Positions 26,613-36,156 of a stretch of DNA of 64,000 nucleotides are shown one piece after another. The DNA comes from Chondrinema litorale (lineage in GTDB: Bacteria > Bacteroidota > Bacteroidia > Cytophagales > Flammeovirgaceae): NCBI RefSeq assembly GCF_026250525.1, contig NZ_CP111053.1, positions 62,001-126,000 on the forward strand. The letters are read 5' to 3'. The notes under the pieces are model-generated. The model worked only from the letters and a program-made list of their open reading frames with translations. It was not told where the DNA came from and did not search any database. Numbering within the stretch: the stretch's first letter is position 1; each line of letters starts with the position of its first letter. The translations under genes were made by a program, and so were the position numbers.

Positions 26613-27554
26613 TTACCCCTTTTCGTACTCAATTTTTGCCACTAAATAATCAAGAAAAGATGAACTTGAAACAGCTGGTACAATTATTCTAAGACTCTTT
26701 GGTACTATTTCAATCTTAACAGAATTCTGTTCTCCTATAATTTCTCCATCTACTTGTACAAGCATCTTTCTATTCCTTTTAAGTTTAATTCTAGCTTCTT
26801 TACATTGTATAATTTTAGCAAATCTCGTTTTGTAAAGAGCTCCCGTAAAAAAGGTAAGAATTAACAATAGCAAAACTTTAAATGAAATGGTTTTTAAAAT
26901 ACAAAGTTCAAAAAATCCGTCGTCTAATTTTCCAATTGGATTCAGTACGGCACCTGTTCCATATTTTCTGGCATTAGCAAAAGCGATCATATGACATTTT
27001 ATTTTTCGCACGCCATTCTCTGTTGTTAATATACATTTCATTCTTTGAGAGAATTTCCACTCTCTAAAAAAGTTTTTGGCATAACTTAACAAGCCTCTTG
27101 TTTTATCCTCCTCAAACCTTTTGATAACCTTTGCATTAAAACCTACATCACCAATATGTAAGCAGGTATGTTTACCATCAATTAGTAGTGTATCAATTAA
27201 AACTTCTTTACCTTCTAATATGAGTTTAAGTGCTTCTTCTTTGTCAGTAGGTATTTGTAGTTCTGTAGCCATACCATTGGCAGAACCAAAAGGAATAATC
27301 CCCAACTTTGCATTAGTATGAAGAATACATCTTGCCACCATTAAAAGTGTTCCATCACCTCCAATTGCAACAGCAATTTCAGGTTTATCTTCCACTATAA
27401 TTTTGTGAACGTGTTGTTCGTCGTCTTTACCAGTTGTCTTGTAAATTTGATAGTCAAGCTCATTTTCATCTGCGAAAGCTTCTAATTTAGAAAGAAATAT
27501 ATCTTTTTTCTCACCTCCAGCAATCGGATTGATTACAAATAATACTTTTTTCAA
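26613..27554 (-). CDS. Diacylglycerol/lipid kinase family protein (YegS/BmrU type)
   Basis: 313 residues. The catalytic DAGK domain is complete: VLFVINPIAGG at the N-terminus, the nucleotide-binding AIGGDGTLLMVA near residue 63, IIPFGSANGMA near 87 and HIGDVGFNAKV near 132; the C-terminal beta domain has VQVDGE. It phosphorylates a lipid such as diacylglycerol or a sphingoid base at the inner membrane. It begins 18 bases after the GH5 gene and may be co-transcribed, though no functional link is evident. Confidence 0.9.
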   Translation of the reverse strand: MKKVLFVINPIAGGEKKDIFLSKLEAFADENELDYQIYKTTGKDDEQHVHKIIVEDKPEIAVAIGGDGTLLMVARCILHTNAKLGIIPFGSANGMATELQIPTDKEEALKLILEGKEVLIDTLLIDGKHTCLHIGDVGFNAKVIKRFEEDKTRGLLSYAKNFFREWKFSQRMKCILTTENGVRKIKCHMIAFANARKYGTGAVLNPIGKLDDGFFELCILKTISFKVLLLLILTFFTGALYKTRFAKIIQCKEARIKLKRNRKMLVQVDGEIIGEQNSVKIEIVPKSLRIIVPAVSSSSFLDYLVAKIEYEKG

Positions 27555-27572
27555 TGTCTGTTATTTAAGTCT

Positions 27573-28709
27573 CTATAATTCAACCCCAGTAAGCAATTTT
27601 ATTAAATCAGTATCTGGTTGGTTGTTTTCTCCGTATCGTATACCAAAACTTCCTTTATAGTCCCATATCGTCCATGAAACATTATGGTCTTCTAAGGTAG
27701 TTTTAACATCTTTATACCACTTTAACATCGTATCTTCTGGAAGTGTTTTTAAACAGCCCCATTCTCCACAATAAACTTGTAAATTTCTTTTTTGAGCAAA
27801 TTTAACCGGTTTTATGATGAGGTTTTCAAGACTATCTTTATTATATGTGCCACCAAAATTTCTAAGAACAGCTTTCAGGTTTGCATCTAAATCGGCAATA
27901 TCTTCTTCTTTTACAATCTCTCCAGGGTAGTTTACTGGTCCATCATAAGATTTATGAACCATCCAAGGAGCTTTGTAGTGAGTGAGTGCCATTGGTGTAT
28001 AAAAATGAAAACTTACTATAATATTAGGGTCGTTTTCAGGTAACTTCAGATCATCAAAAGTATCGGTAGATTGCCAGCGATTAGAACCCACCAAAATTTT
28101 TCTTTTTGGCTCTAACTTTCTTACAGTCGCCACCGCATTTGTTACAATCTTATTCCAATCTTCTGGGTTGTCTGCTACGGGTTCGTTCATCAATTCGTAA
28201 GCAACAGATTCTTTTGGGTATTTTTTTAATTCACCAGAAAGCTCTTTCCAACAAGTATAAAATTTTTCCTGAGCAGCTTGTTCTGTAAAAAGTGGTTTTA
28301 TCTCATTATTGAAATGATGTGAGCGAAGAATGTGTAGATCGACGATCACTTTTAGATCATTTTTTAATGCCCAGTTAATGCCATTATGTAAGAGCTCAAA
28401 TGCTTCTTTTTCTTTATTGCCATCTGCATCCCACATTTGCTCTTCGTCAATTGGCAATCTAATATGGTCAAAACCAGCTTTTTTTATAAAGACAACATCA
28501 TCTTCCTGAAACCATTCGACACGTTCTTTGCCTCTCCGATCACTTTGAGATAACCAATGCGAAATATTTACTCCCCGCATTATATCGAATCTATTTGGTT
28601 TAGGAAGTTCCTTTTCTGTACGAGATACAATTGTATCTGAAGTGGGTGTTGTACAGCTTGTTAGAAGCAAAAAGATTGCTACTAGTGTTAAAATTCTTTT
28701 CATTTTCAT
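27573..28709 (-). CDS. Glycoside hydrolase family 5 lipoprotein
   Basis: 378 residues. Lipoprotein signal ending LLLTSC. The GH5 (beta/alpha)8 domain has RGVNISHWLS, HIRLPIDEEQMWD near residue 82, VIVDLHILRSHHFN, the acid/base Glu in YELMNEPVADNPEDW near 169, and the nucleophile Glu in VYCGEWGCLK near 316, with WTIWDYKGSFG near the end. Likely an endo-beta-glucanase or mannanase anchored in the outer membrane or facing the periplasm. It lies between the sulfatase and the lipid kinase genes on the same strand. Confidence 0.9.
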   Translation of the reverse strand: MKMKRILTLVAIFLLLTSCTTPTSDTIVSRTEKELPKPNRFDIMRGVNISHWLSQSDRRGKERVEWFQEDDVVFIKKAGFDHIRLPIDEEQMWDADGNKEKEAFELLHNGINWALKNDLKVIVDLHILRSHHFNNEIKPLFTEQAAQEKFYTCWKELSGELKKYPKESVAYELMNEPVADNPEDWNKIVTNAVATVRKLEPKRKILVGSNRWQSTDTFDDLKLPENDPNIIVSFHFYTPMALTHYKAPWMVHKSYDGPVNYPGEIVKEEDIADLDANLKAVLRNFGGTYNKDSLENLIIKPVKFAQKRNLQVYCGEWGCLKTLPEDTMLKWYKDVKTTLEDHNVSWTIWDYKGSFGIRYGENNQPDTDLIKLLTGVEL

Positions 28710-28805
28710 AGTTAATCATTATCACTATGAAATTACAAATGAATAAACAGAATTACCTACTAGAACTGTATTTTCTTGCTAAAATGACTGATTTTTATTT
28801 GAAAT

Positions 28806-30713
28806 CTAAGGAACCTGCTCACCCATAGTTTTAAGAGACCACTCTAGTGGCCAGCTAATAAATGCTGCATAATTAAAGTCTTTGTATTTAAACTTTGCAC
28901 CATCTTCTCCACGATATTTTTTTAGCACTTCATTAATTACGGGAACTAGTGGTTTTGCCTCTTCTTTGATCAATTGTGTTGTTCTGGCTGCCTGTAATGC
29001 TACCCAAACACGATCATCTTTAAGATATTTTTCTAAAACTGGAATGGCATTTTCGCAATTCCCTAACTTGCATAAGGTTTCAGCAGCAGCAATTTGAACA
29101 CTTGGAGAACTATCATTTTCTAATACTTCTAATAATACTTTTAGAGAACTCTTTGCTCGCTCTCCAAGATTTAACAATCCAATTACACTCCAAAAGCGCA
29201 CTCCACTATCTTCACTTTGTAAATTCGCTTCAAATTCTTCTTTACTAGCTTTCCCCACCATTTCGGCTGCATTGTATATTGCCGCTAAATCATAATTATT
29301 ACTTTGAGCATATTGATAAGGAGTAGAACCAGTTGATCTAATCATATATTCAGCCTCAGGCAAAAAACCAATATCTCTGGTTTCAAATATCCAATTTTTA
29401 AGTTCATCTCTTAAACTGTCTTTTACCAATTGATACTCATCAGATTCAGCCAAGTTATTCAATTCGTAAGGATCATTCTCCAAATCATATAATTCCTCAT
29501 TTGGCTTTTTATGCCACATGCGTTCAGAAGCTGCAGGTAAAGTTGCTGCTTCGTGCTCTTCTCTCAATAATTTGAATACCTCCTTCACATCAGAAAAAAT
29601 ATAACCATCTTGTATATATGGATATTGAGGCTGATAATGCCTGATATACATAAACCGATCATTTCTCACCGAGCGAGAAGTTTCGAACATATCATCCGCA
29701 CGGCTACGTGCACCAAATACATATTCTCTAGTATCTTTTCTAAATGGTCCCAAAAAAGCATTTCCGGGCATATATTCAGTTTTTGGAATTCCAGCGAGAC
29801 TCAAAGTTGTGGGAACAAAATCAACAAAACTCACCAAATCTTCTGTGGTGCTTCCGGGGCTTTCAGAAAAATAAGATTTATATTTTTCGGGTGTGTAAAC
29901 AACCAACGGAACTTTTAAACCTGTTTCATTTAACCAACGCTTGTATCTTGGCATGCCAAAACCATGATCGGCAAAAACAAAAATGAAGGTGTTCTCCATC
30001 AAACCATCTGCTTCTAAGTTTTCAACCACTTCACCAACTTTTTGATCAAAAGCACTCACCAAATCGTAATATCTTGCCCACAATTCTCTGGCTTTTTCAT
30101 TATCTGGATAGTAGGGTGGCACTTTCACTTTTGCCGGGTCATGAAACATTTCTTTAGGCAAATCCTCCACTGAACTTTCATATTTTTCTCGAATATTTCC
30201 TGCACCTTCGTGGCTTAAACCAAACACAAACATGCTATAAAAAGGCTGTCCTTCTTTTCTTTTTTTCCACGGTGTATTATCATTTTCCCAATATTCCCAA
30301 ACTCCAGTTGGGTCAAAATTATAATCTGTTTTACCTGATAAACTGGTGAAATAACCCTCATTTCTAAGCATTTCTGGTAAGGTTTTAATAAATTCTGGTT
30401 TGGGTGTTACAGATCGTAAATGTTGTGTACCCATAGAAGTGGCATATAAGCCTGTAGCCAAACAAGATCGAGAAGGAGCACAAATGGGCGCTGTAGCAAA
30501 AGCTTTTTTGTAGACAATTCCTTTACTTGCCAATGCATCAGTATTTGGTGTAATGGCAAAATTATCACCGTAACAACCAAAAGCAGGGCTAATATCTTCA
30601 GCATTAATCCAAACGATGTTAGGAGGAGGAAGGCTTTCTTTTTTTGAGTTAGTAAAAGTACATCCAGAGATTAAAAGTACTTGAAAAATGCAGATTAGAC
30701 TGGTTAATTTCAT
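28806..30713 (-). CDS. Sulfatase lipoprotein with C-terminal HEAT repeats
   Basis: 635 residues. Lipoprotein signal ending LLISGC. The sulfatase domain (about 30-480) has NIVWINAEDISPAFGCYG (metal-binding acid residues), the formylglycine motif CAPSRSCLATG near residue 77 (CxPSR), VFADHGFGMPRYKRW near 247 and ELYDLENDPYELNN near 425, as in heparan-sulfamidase/arylsulfatase-like enzymes. The last 130 residues form HEAT-like helical repeats (VQIAAAETLCKLGNCENAIP). It probably desulfates a marine polysaccharide together with the adjacent GH5. An anaerobic or aerobic maturase must be encoded elsewhere. Confidence 0.92.
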   Translation of the reverse strand: MKLTSLICIFQVLLISGCTFTNSKKESLPPPNIVWINAEDISPAFGCYGDNFAITPNTDALASKGIVYKKAFATAPICAPSRSCLATGLYATSMGTQHLRSVTPKPEFIKTLPEMLRNEGYFTSLSGKTDYNFDPTGVWEYWENDNTPWKKRKEGQPFYSMFVFGLSHEGAGNIREKYESSVEDLPKEMFHDPAKVKVPPYYPDNEKARELWARYYDLVSAFDQKVGEVVENLEADGLMENTFIFVFADHGFGMPRYKRWLNETGLKVPLVVYTPEKYKSYFSESPGSTTEDLVSFVDFVPTTLSLAGIPKTEYMPGNAFLGPFRKDTREYVFGARSRADDMFETSRSVRNDRFMYIRHYQPQYPYIQDGYIFSDVKEVFKLLREEHEAATLPAASERMWHKKPNEELYDLENDPYELNNLAESDEYQLVKDSLRDELKNWIFETRDIGFLPEAEYMIRSTGSTPYQYAQSNNYDLAAIYNAAEMVGKASKEEFEANLQSEDSGVRFWSVIGLLNLGERAKSSLKVLLEVLENDSSPSVQIAAAETLCKLGNCENAIPVLEKYLKDDRVWVALQAARTTQLIKEEAKPLVPVINEVLKKYRGEDGAKFKYKDFNYAAFISWPLEWSLKTMGEQVP

Positions 30714-30943
30714 TATAATTTTTGAAGAAAATTAAGCTATTCAAAATCTTCCTCTGACCTGTGTTATCCTGTTTCTGGCCTAAATTTTCCCTTATTAGAG
30801 GTTTTCATTTAGAAAAGATAAAATAATGATGCTTCTTGTAGATTAATAAGTTGATCTCAATTGAATTTTTTTTATATATTAAAATCTCTCAATACCACTT
30901 TTTCAATCTCCTAATCACAAATACTTTCAACGCTACTTCATCC

Positions 30944-33085
30944 ATGCAAATCAAAAGACTTTTTTTACTTTCTTTTATATGTATAGTTTCGGCATGTACA
31001 GAAAAAAAAATTACATCCGAAAATGTAAATTGGCCAGTTTATCTGGGTGATAAATCTAGTCAGCAATATGCTCGATTAGATCAAATTAATACCGAAAATG
31101 TAACTCAACTTAAACCAGTTTGGACTTACAGTACTGGCGATGCATCTGACGATAATCGCTCTCAAATGCAATGTAACCCAATTATTATTGATGGAGTGAT
31201 GTATGGCACTTCACCCAAAGTAAAAGCTTTTGCAGTTGATGCTATTACCGGAAAGGAAAAATGGAAATTTAACCCGGCAGATCATGATGCACATGGAGAA
31301 AATATAAGCAGAGGAGTAACATTTTGGCAAAATGGCAAGCAAAAAAGATTGTATTTTGCCTCTGGTGCTACACTTTTTTGTTTGAATGCTGAAACTGGTG
31401 AAATGATGGCTGATTTTGGTAATAATGGTTCAGTATCTTTAAAGGAAGGTTTAAGAGAAAATGATTCTTCTTTTTATGTTGCCAGCACCACTCCAGGAAT
31501 CATTTATAAAGACCTGATTATAATGGGCACAACTGTCTCAGAAAATTCTGATGCAGGCCCGGGACATATTAGAGCCTACAATGCCAAAACCGGTGAGACT
31601 GTTTGGACATTCCACACCATTCCTCATCCGGGAGAGTATGGTTACGAAACTTGGCCAGAAGATGGTTGGCAGAGATTAGGTGGAGCAAATTCTTGGTCGG
31701 GCATGTCTCTCGATGAAGAGAGAGGAATGGTGTACATTCCAACTGGTTCTGCTTCATTTGATTTTTGGGGAGGAAACCGGAAAGGTGAAAACCTATTTGC
31801 CAATTGTATTCTCGCATTAAATACCGAAACTGGTGAAAGAATATGGCATTTCCAAACAGTACATCACGATCTCTGGGATAGAGATTTGCCTTGCCCTCCA
31901 AATTTGATTACTGTTGAGAAAGATGGAAAAAAGATAGATGCCCTGAGTCAGGCAACCAAATCGGGATTACTGTTTGTGCTAGATAGAGAAACTGGCGAAC
32001 CAATTTTTCCGATCGAAGAAAAACCTGTACCAAAAACAGATTTAATTGGTGAAGAAACTTGGGCAACTCAACCTTTTCCAATAAAACCTGAGCCATTTAC
32101 CCGCCAGAAAATGACCGCAAATGATCTTCATAATTTCTTTCCAGAATATGCAGATTCATTAAATGACTTGATGAGCAAAGTTCGTACTGGTCAGCCTTTT
32201 ATTCCTCCAAGTACTGAAGGCATGATTATTTTCCCTGGTTTTGATGGAGGTGCAGAATGGGGTGGACAAGCTTACGATCCTGAAACAGGCATGTTGTATA
32301 TCAATGCCAATGAGATGCCTTGGCTTCATCAAATGATTGAAATTGAAAAAGAAAATACCCAAACTGATTTGCTAGCAGATGTTGGTAAAGCCATCTATAA
32401 GTTAAACTGTGCGGCTTGCCATGGCCAAGAGTTACAAGGTGATGCTACAGGTTCTTATCCACCGCTTAATAATGTGGTAGAGAGATTAAAAAGAGATGAG
32501 GTAAAACATATTATTAATAATGGAAAAGGATTTATGCCGGGTTTTGGTCATATCAAATCTGAAGAAAAAGAAGCAATTTTGGCATTTTTGTTTCACGAAG
32601 ACACCAAAATTCAACCTAAAGATGTACATGAAATTGGCAAGTTTTCTAATGAAGGTGTAGTACCTTATACACACACAGGTTACAATCGCTTTTTATTGCC
32701 AGAAGGTTACCCGGTAATTACTCCACCTTGGGGAACACTTTCTGCCATCGACTTGAATAAAGGCGAAATTGCTTGGCAAGTTCCTTTAGGAGAGTTTGAA
32801 GAGCTAACAAAAAGAGGCATTTCTAAAACAGGTACTGAAAACTATGGCGGCCCAATTGTTACTACTGGCGATCTTATTTTTATTGGAGCTGCGCAAGATG
32901 AATATATCAGGGCATTTAATAAAAAGACAGGAGAAGAACTTTGGAAATACAAGCTACCTGCGGGCGGCTATGCAACACCTTCAACCTATTCTGTAAATGG
33001 AAAACAATATGTTGTAATTGCCTGCGGAGGAGGCAAAATGGGAACTGCTTCTGGTGATAAATATGTAGCTTTTAGTTTGCCATAA
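30944..33085 (+). CDS. PQQ-dependent dehydrogenase with inserted cytochrome c domain
   Basis: 713 residues from the ATG at 30944, which gives a lipoprotein signal (LFLLSFICIVSAC); an in-frame ATG at 30851 would add a hydrophobic leader of 31 residues and is less likely. The eight-bladed quinoprotein propeller has NWPVYLGDKSSQQYARLDQI, tryptophan docking motifs (AFAVDAITGKEKWKF, AYNAKTGETVWTF) and GGPIVTTGDLIFIGA. A cytochrome c domain, CAACHGQELQGD near residue 487 with axial Met in FMPGFG, is inserted before the last blades. It resembles quinoprotein glucose dehydrogenase and should oxidise sugars in the periplasm, passing electrons to its own haem. Confidence 0.9.
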   Translation: MQIKRLFLLSFICIVSACTEKKITSENVNWPVYLGDKSSQQYARLDQINTENVTQLKPVWTYSTGDASDDNRSQMQCNPIIIDGVMYGTSPKVKAFAVDAITGKEKWKFNPADHDAHGENISRGVTFWQNGKQKRLYFASGATLFCLNAETGEMMADFGNNGSVSLKEGLRENDSSFYVASTTPGIIYKDLIIMGTTVSENSDAGPGHIRAYNAKTGETVWTFHTIPHPGEYGYETWPEDGWQRLGGANSWSGMSLDEERGMVYIPTGSASFDFWGGNRKGENLFANCILALNTETGERIWHFQTVHHDLWDRDLPCPPNLITVEKDGKKIDALSQATKSGLLFVLDRETGEPIFPIEEKPVPKTDLIGEETWATQPFPIKPEPFTRQKMTANDLHNFFPEYADSLNDLMSKVRTGQPFIPPSTEGMIIFPGFDGGAEWGGQAYDPETGMLYINANEMPWLHQMIEIEKENTQTDLLADVGKAIYKLNCAACHGQELQGDATGSYPPLNNVVERLKRDEVKHIINNGKGFMPGFGHIKSEEKEAILAFLFHEDTKIQPKDVHEIGKFSNEGVVPYTHTGYNRFLLPEGYPVITPPWGTLSAIDLNKGEIAWQVPLGEFEELTKRGISKTGTENYGGPIVTTGDLIFIGAAQDEYIRAFNKKTGEELWKYKLPAGGYATPSTYSVNGKQYVVIACGGGKMGTASGDKYVAFSLP

Positions 33086-33114
33086 AAAATAACTTATTTA
33101 TTAGTAATGAAGAC

Positions 33115-33188
33115 AAAAGGGTGTAGTTGAGACTAAAAAAAACTGATTCAGATTCAGTAAGATAAAGTCTTCAATCACACTCTTTTTG
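33115..33188 (+). terminator. Long-stem terminator after PQQ dehydrogenase
   Basis: AAAAGGGTGTAGTTGAGACT pairs with AGTCTTCAATCACACTCTTTT with a few mismatches, and a small CTGA/TCAG hairpin sits in the loop. A T-run follows. It begins 30 bases after the stop codon. Confidence 0.6.
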
Positions 33189-33290
33189 CTTTTACAAGGC
33201 TCATTTATTTTATAAATTGAGTCATATCTTTCAATACTTTTTTACTACGTTTTCAGCATTTTTTTCTGAAAACTAACTATTAGCTTTTAT

Positions 33291-34253
33291 ATGAAAATGG
33301 AATTTACCCGAAGGGAATTTATTCAGAAAAGTAGTATGCTTTCTGCTGCGTTGCCATTTGTTCCCTTATTCTCCCAAGCAAATCAAAACGCTCAAAAACA
33401 GCATCCAGACAATGAGCTGGAAATCCACATTTTTTCTAAGCATCTACAGTTCTTGAACTACAATGAAATGGCTGAAGCCGCTGCCGAAATGGGCTTTGCC
33501 GGATTAGATATTACTGTAAGACCAAAAGGACATGTACTGCCCGAAAATGCGAAAAAAGATTTACCAAAAGCTGTAAAAGCCATTAAAGATGCTGGCTTAA
33601 AAGCAACCACCATTACGACTGCCATTAGTAGTGCGGATGAACCGTACACCAAAGATATTCTAGAAACTGCATCAGATTTAGGAATCAATTATTACAGATC
33701 AAATTGGCTGCATTATTCAGAAGAAATTAGCATCCCGAAAGCCATGCAATCATTCCAAACTCAAATTAAAAAGCTTTCAGAACTCAATAAGAAAACCGGA
33801 ATTATTGGAGCTTACCAAAACCATTCTGGCAGATATGTGGGAGCTGCTATTTGGGAGGTGTGGGAATTATTAAAAGACAGTAATCCACACAGCATGGGCT
33901 GCCAGTATGACATCAGACATGCGACTGTAGAAGGTGGGAAATCTTGGCAAACAGGCTTGCGACTTATTGCTCCTAAGATAAAAACCATTGTGCTCAAAGA
34001 CTTTAAATGGATGCAAACCGACAAAGGTTGGGAAGCTGTGAATGTACCAATCGGTGAGGGCATGGTGAATTTTACAGAGTATTTCTCTCTACTAAAAAAA
34101 TATAATATCCAGGTGCCAGTATCTCTACACATGGAGTATGATTTAGGCGGTGCAGAACATGGTGGAAAAGATATTCACATTCCAAAAGAAGAAATATTTA
34201 TGAAAATGAAAAAAGACCTAAATAGCATACAAACATTATGGAAATCCGTCTGA
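33291..34253 (+). CDS. Tat-exported sugar phosphate isomerase/epimerase-like TIM barrel
   Basis: 320 residues. N-terminal twin-arginine signal TRREFIQKSSMLSAALPFVP. The mature AP-endonuclease-2-like TIM barrel has MAEAAAEMGFAGLDITVRPK, GAYQNHSGRYVGA, MGCQYDIRHATVEGG and VSLHMEYDLGGAEHGGKDI, with His, Asp and Glu residues at the metal-site positions of this family. Export makes a phosphosugar substrate unlikely; it more probably isomerises a free or oxidised sugar. The next gene, a sugar dehydrogenase, starts 16 bases before its end. Confidence 0.88.
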   Translation: MKMEFTRREFIQKSSMLSAALPFVPLFSQANQNAQKQHPDNELEIHIFSKHLQFLNYNEMAEAAAEMGFAGLDITVRPKGHVLPENAKKDLPKAVKAIKDAGLKATTITTAISSADEPYTKDILETASDLGINYYRSNWLHYSEEISIPKAMQSFQTQIKKLSELNKKTGIIGAYQNHSGRYVGAAIWEVWELLKDSNPHSMGCQYDIRHATVEGGKSWQTGLRLIAPKIKTIVLKDFKWMQTDKGWEAVNVPIGEGMVNFTEYFSLLKKYNIQVPVSLHMEYDLGGAEHGGKDIHIPKEEIFMKMKKDLNSIQTLWKSV

Positions 34254-35899
34254 AAACAAACTACTGTTTTGCATTATTAATACTAGCTTTTTTTACTTCA
34301 TGCCAACAAAAAAAAACAACTAATACAACCGAGCTTAGTCAATTTTACATGGCTCAACTCTCTCTTGAAAACTCTGAGATTTTAATATCTGAAGTAGCTG
34401 CCGATTTAGAAATACCATGGGAAATTACTTGGGGACCAGACAATTACATTTGGTATACAGAGCAAAAAGGTACAGTAAGCAAAGTAAATCAAGAGACTAA
34501 AGAGCTTAAACAATTACTCTACATACCAGAAGTGCATTATCAAAAATCGAGGGGATTGTTGGGTATGGCCATACATCCAGACTTTGAGCAAAACCCTTAT
34601 GTGTATCTACATTATACTTTTATAGTAAAAGGGGAGGAGTTGTTTAAAGATGAAACCAAATCGAGATTGGTGAGATATTCTTATGATGCTAAGCAAGATA
34701 CACTTTTAGAACCGATTACATTGCTCGATAATATTCCCGGAAAAACCTTTCACAATGGTTCTAGGATTTTGATTAGTGACAATAGAAAAATTTTCCTTTC
34801 TACAGGAGATGCTGGAAATACCAAAGGTAGCCAAGATGTATCGCTTATTTCAGGAAAAATTCTGCGATTAAATCTCGATGGCAGTATCCCTGATGATAAC
34901 CCAATAAAAGATTCTTATATCTACAGTTGGGGGCACAGAAACCCACAAGGTTTGGCATTTGGCAAAAACGGTTTGCTTTATAGCTCCGAGCATGGTCCTA
35001 ACAATGATGACGAACTAAACCTAATCGAAGCAGGCAATAACTATGGTTGGCCAAATGTAGAAGGCTTCTGCGATAAAAGTAATGAACAAGACTATTGTAA
35101 AGATTCTAGCATTACCGAACCACTTTACGCTTGGACGCCCACCATTGCTCCATCTGGCATAGCTTATTACAATCACGATCAAATTCCAGAATGGAAAAAC
35201 AGCATTATAGTAGGTGCACTTAAAGGCAGATCGGTTAGGGTTTTAAAGTTAGACGAAGAAGGGAAGCATGTAATCAATCACGAAATCTATTTCCAGAAAA
35301 CCTTTGGCAGAATTAGAGATATTTGTGTTTCGCCAGAGGGAGACGTTTATTTGGCAACCAGTAACCAAGACTGGCACCCTAAATATATGCCGGAAATGTA
35401 TGATCATTTGCCTTTAAAAGGTTTCGATAAAATTATTAAGCTTTCCAAAGTGAGCTCATCTGTACTGGCTGAGCTTAAACCAGAAAAACCTCTTTTGCTC
35501 GAAAAAGATATGAAAGAAATTGAGTTGCAGGCATCCGTTCAAAACAGAATGGTAAGTGCAGAGGATGCGCAAAGCGGAGAAAATTTATATCTCCAACATT
35601 GTGCTTCCTGCCATCAAGCAAATGGGCAAGGCTCATCTGGATTAATTCCACCACTAGCCAAAACTGATTGGGTAACTGGTAGTACAGACCGTTTGGCCTC
35701 TATCGTATTAAATGGAACTTCTGAAGCGATAAAAGTAAATGGTGAAATGTATGAGCAAGAAATGCCGGGCTATGCTTCTTCGCTAGAAGATGAAAGTATT
35801 GCGCAAATTCTCACCTACATCAGAAGTAATTTTGGAAATGATGCTAGTGCAATTTTGCCTGCTGAGGTAGGGGAAGCAAGAAAAGGATTGAAGTTGTAA
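34238..35899 (+). CDS. PQQ-dependent sugar dehydrogenase (soluble type) fused to cytochrome c
   Basis: 553 residues. Lipoprotein signal ending AFFTSC. The six-bladed GdhB/aldose-sugar-dehydrogenase domain (about 45-400) contains VAADLEIPWEITWGPDN, SRGLLGMAIHPDF, the catalytic-region FHNGSRILI, GHRNPQGLAF, SSEHGPNNDDELNLI and NNYGWPNVEG. A C-terminal cytochrome c (about 440-545) has CASCHQANGQG and VNGEMYEQEMPGYA. The fusion lets electrons pass directly from PQQ to haem. It overlaps the Tat epimerase gene by 16 bases, so the two are translationally coupled. Confidence 0.92.
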   Translation: MEIRLKTNYCFALLILAFFTSCQQKKTTNTTELSQFYMAQLSLENSEILISEVAADLEIPWEITWGPDNYIWYTEQKGTVSKVNQETKELKQLLYIPEVHYQKSRGLLGMAIHPDFEQNPYVYLHYTFIVKGEELFKDETKSRLVRYSYDAKQDTLLEPITLLDNIPGKTFHNGSRILISDNRKIFLSTGDAGNTKGSQDVSLISGKILRLNLDGSIPDDNPIKDSYIYSWGHRNPQGLAFGKNGLLYSSEHGPNNDDELNLIEAGNNYGWPNVEGFCDKSNEQDYCKDSSITEPLYAWTPTIAPSGIAYYNHDQIPEWKNSIIVGALKGRSVRVLKLDEEGKHVINHEIYFQKTFGRIRDICVSPEGDVYLATSNQDWHPKYMPEMYDHLPLKGFDKIIKLSKVSSSVLAELKPEKPLLLEKDMKEIELQASVQNRMVSAEDAQSGENLYLQHCASCHQANGQGSSGLIPPLAKTDWVTGSTDRLASIVLNGTSEAIKVNGEMYEQEMPGYASSLEDESIAQILTYIRSNFGNDASAILPAEVGEARKGLKL

Positions 35900-36148
35900 C
35901 CCATTTTTGATTTGGAATTTTATGGTACAATCATTTATAACAAACTGACTGTTAGATAATAAGGAAATCTTTTATTGTCCTTTTAACTTGACACAAAAGG
36001 ACCAAAAGCTCAAGACTTTGGACAAATTTGCTGAATTTCTATTATGATTTCTAAAAAATCCGAAACTCGCTTTGCTCAAACAACAGATTTTTTTTCACGC
36101 AATCATACTAAAAATTCTTAACGCAATTTGACCAAGGTCAATACTTTA

Positions 36149-36156
36149 AATTATTT
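36149..36156 (+). repeat. Target-site duplication, left copy (IS copy 1)
   Basis: AATTATTT immediately before the element and identical to 37171-37178 immediately after it; eight bases, the length produced by IS1595-family transposition. Confidence 0.8.

Noticed and set aside
30851..30943. Longer N-terminus of the PQQ dehydrogenase
   Set aside because: The later ATG at 30944 gives a proper lipoprotein signal; the upstream leader does not.
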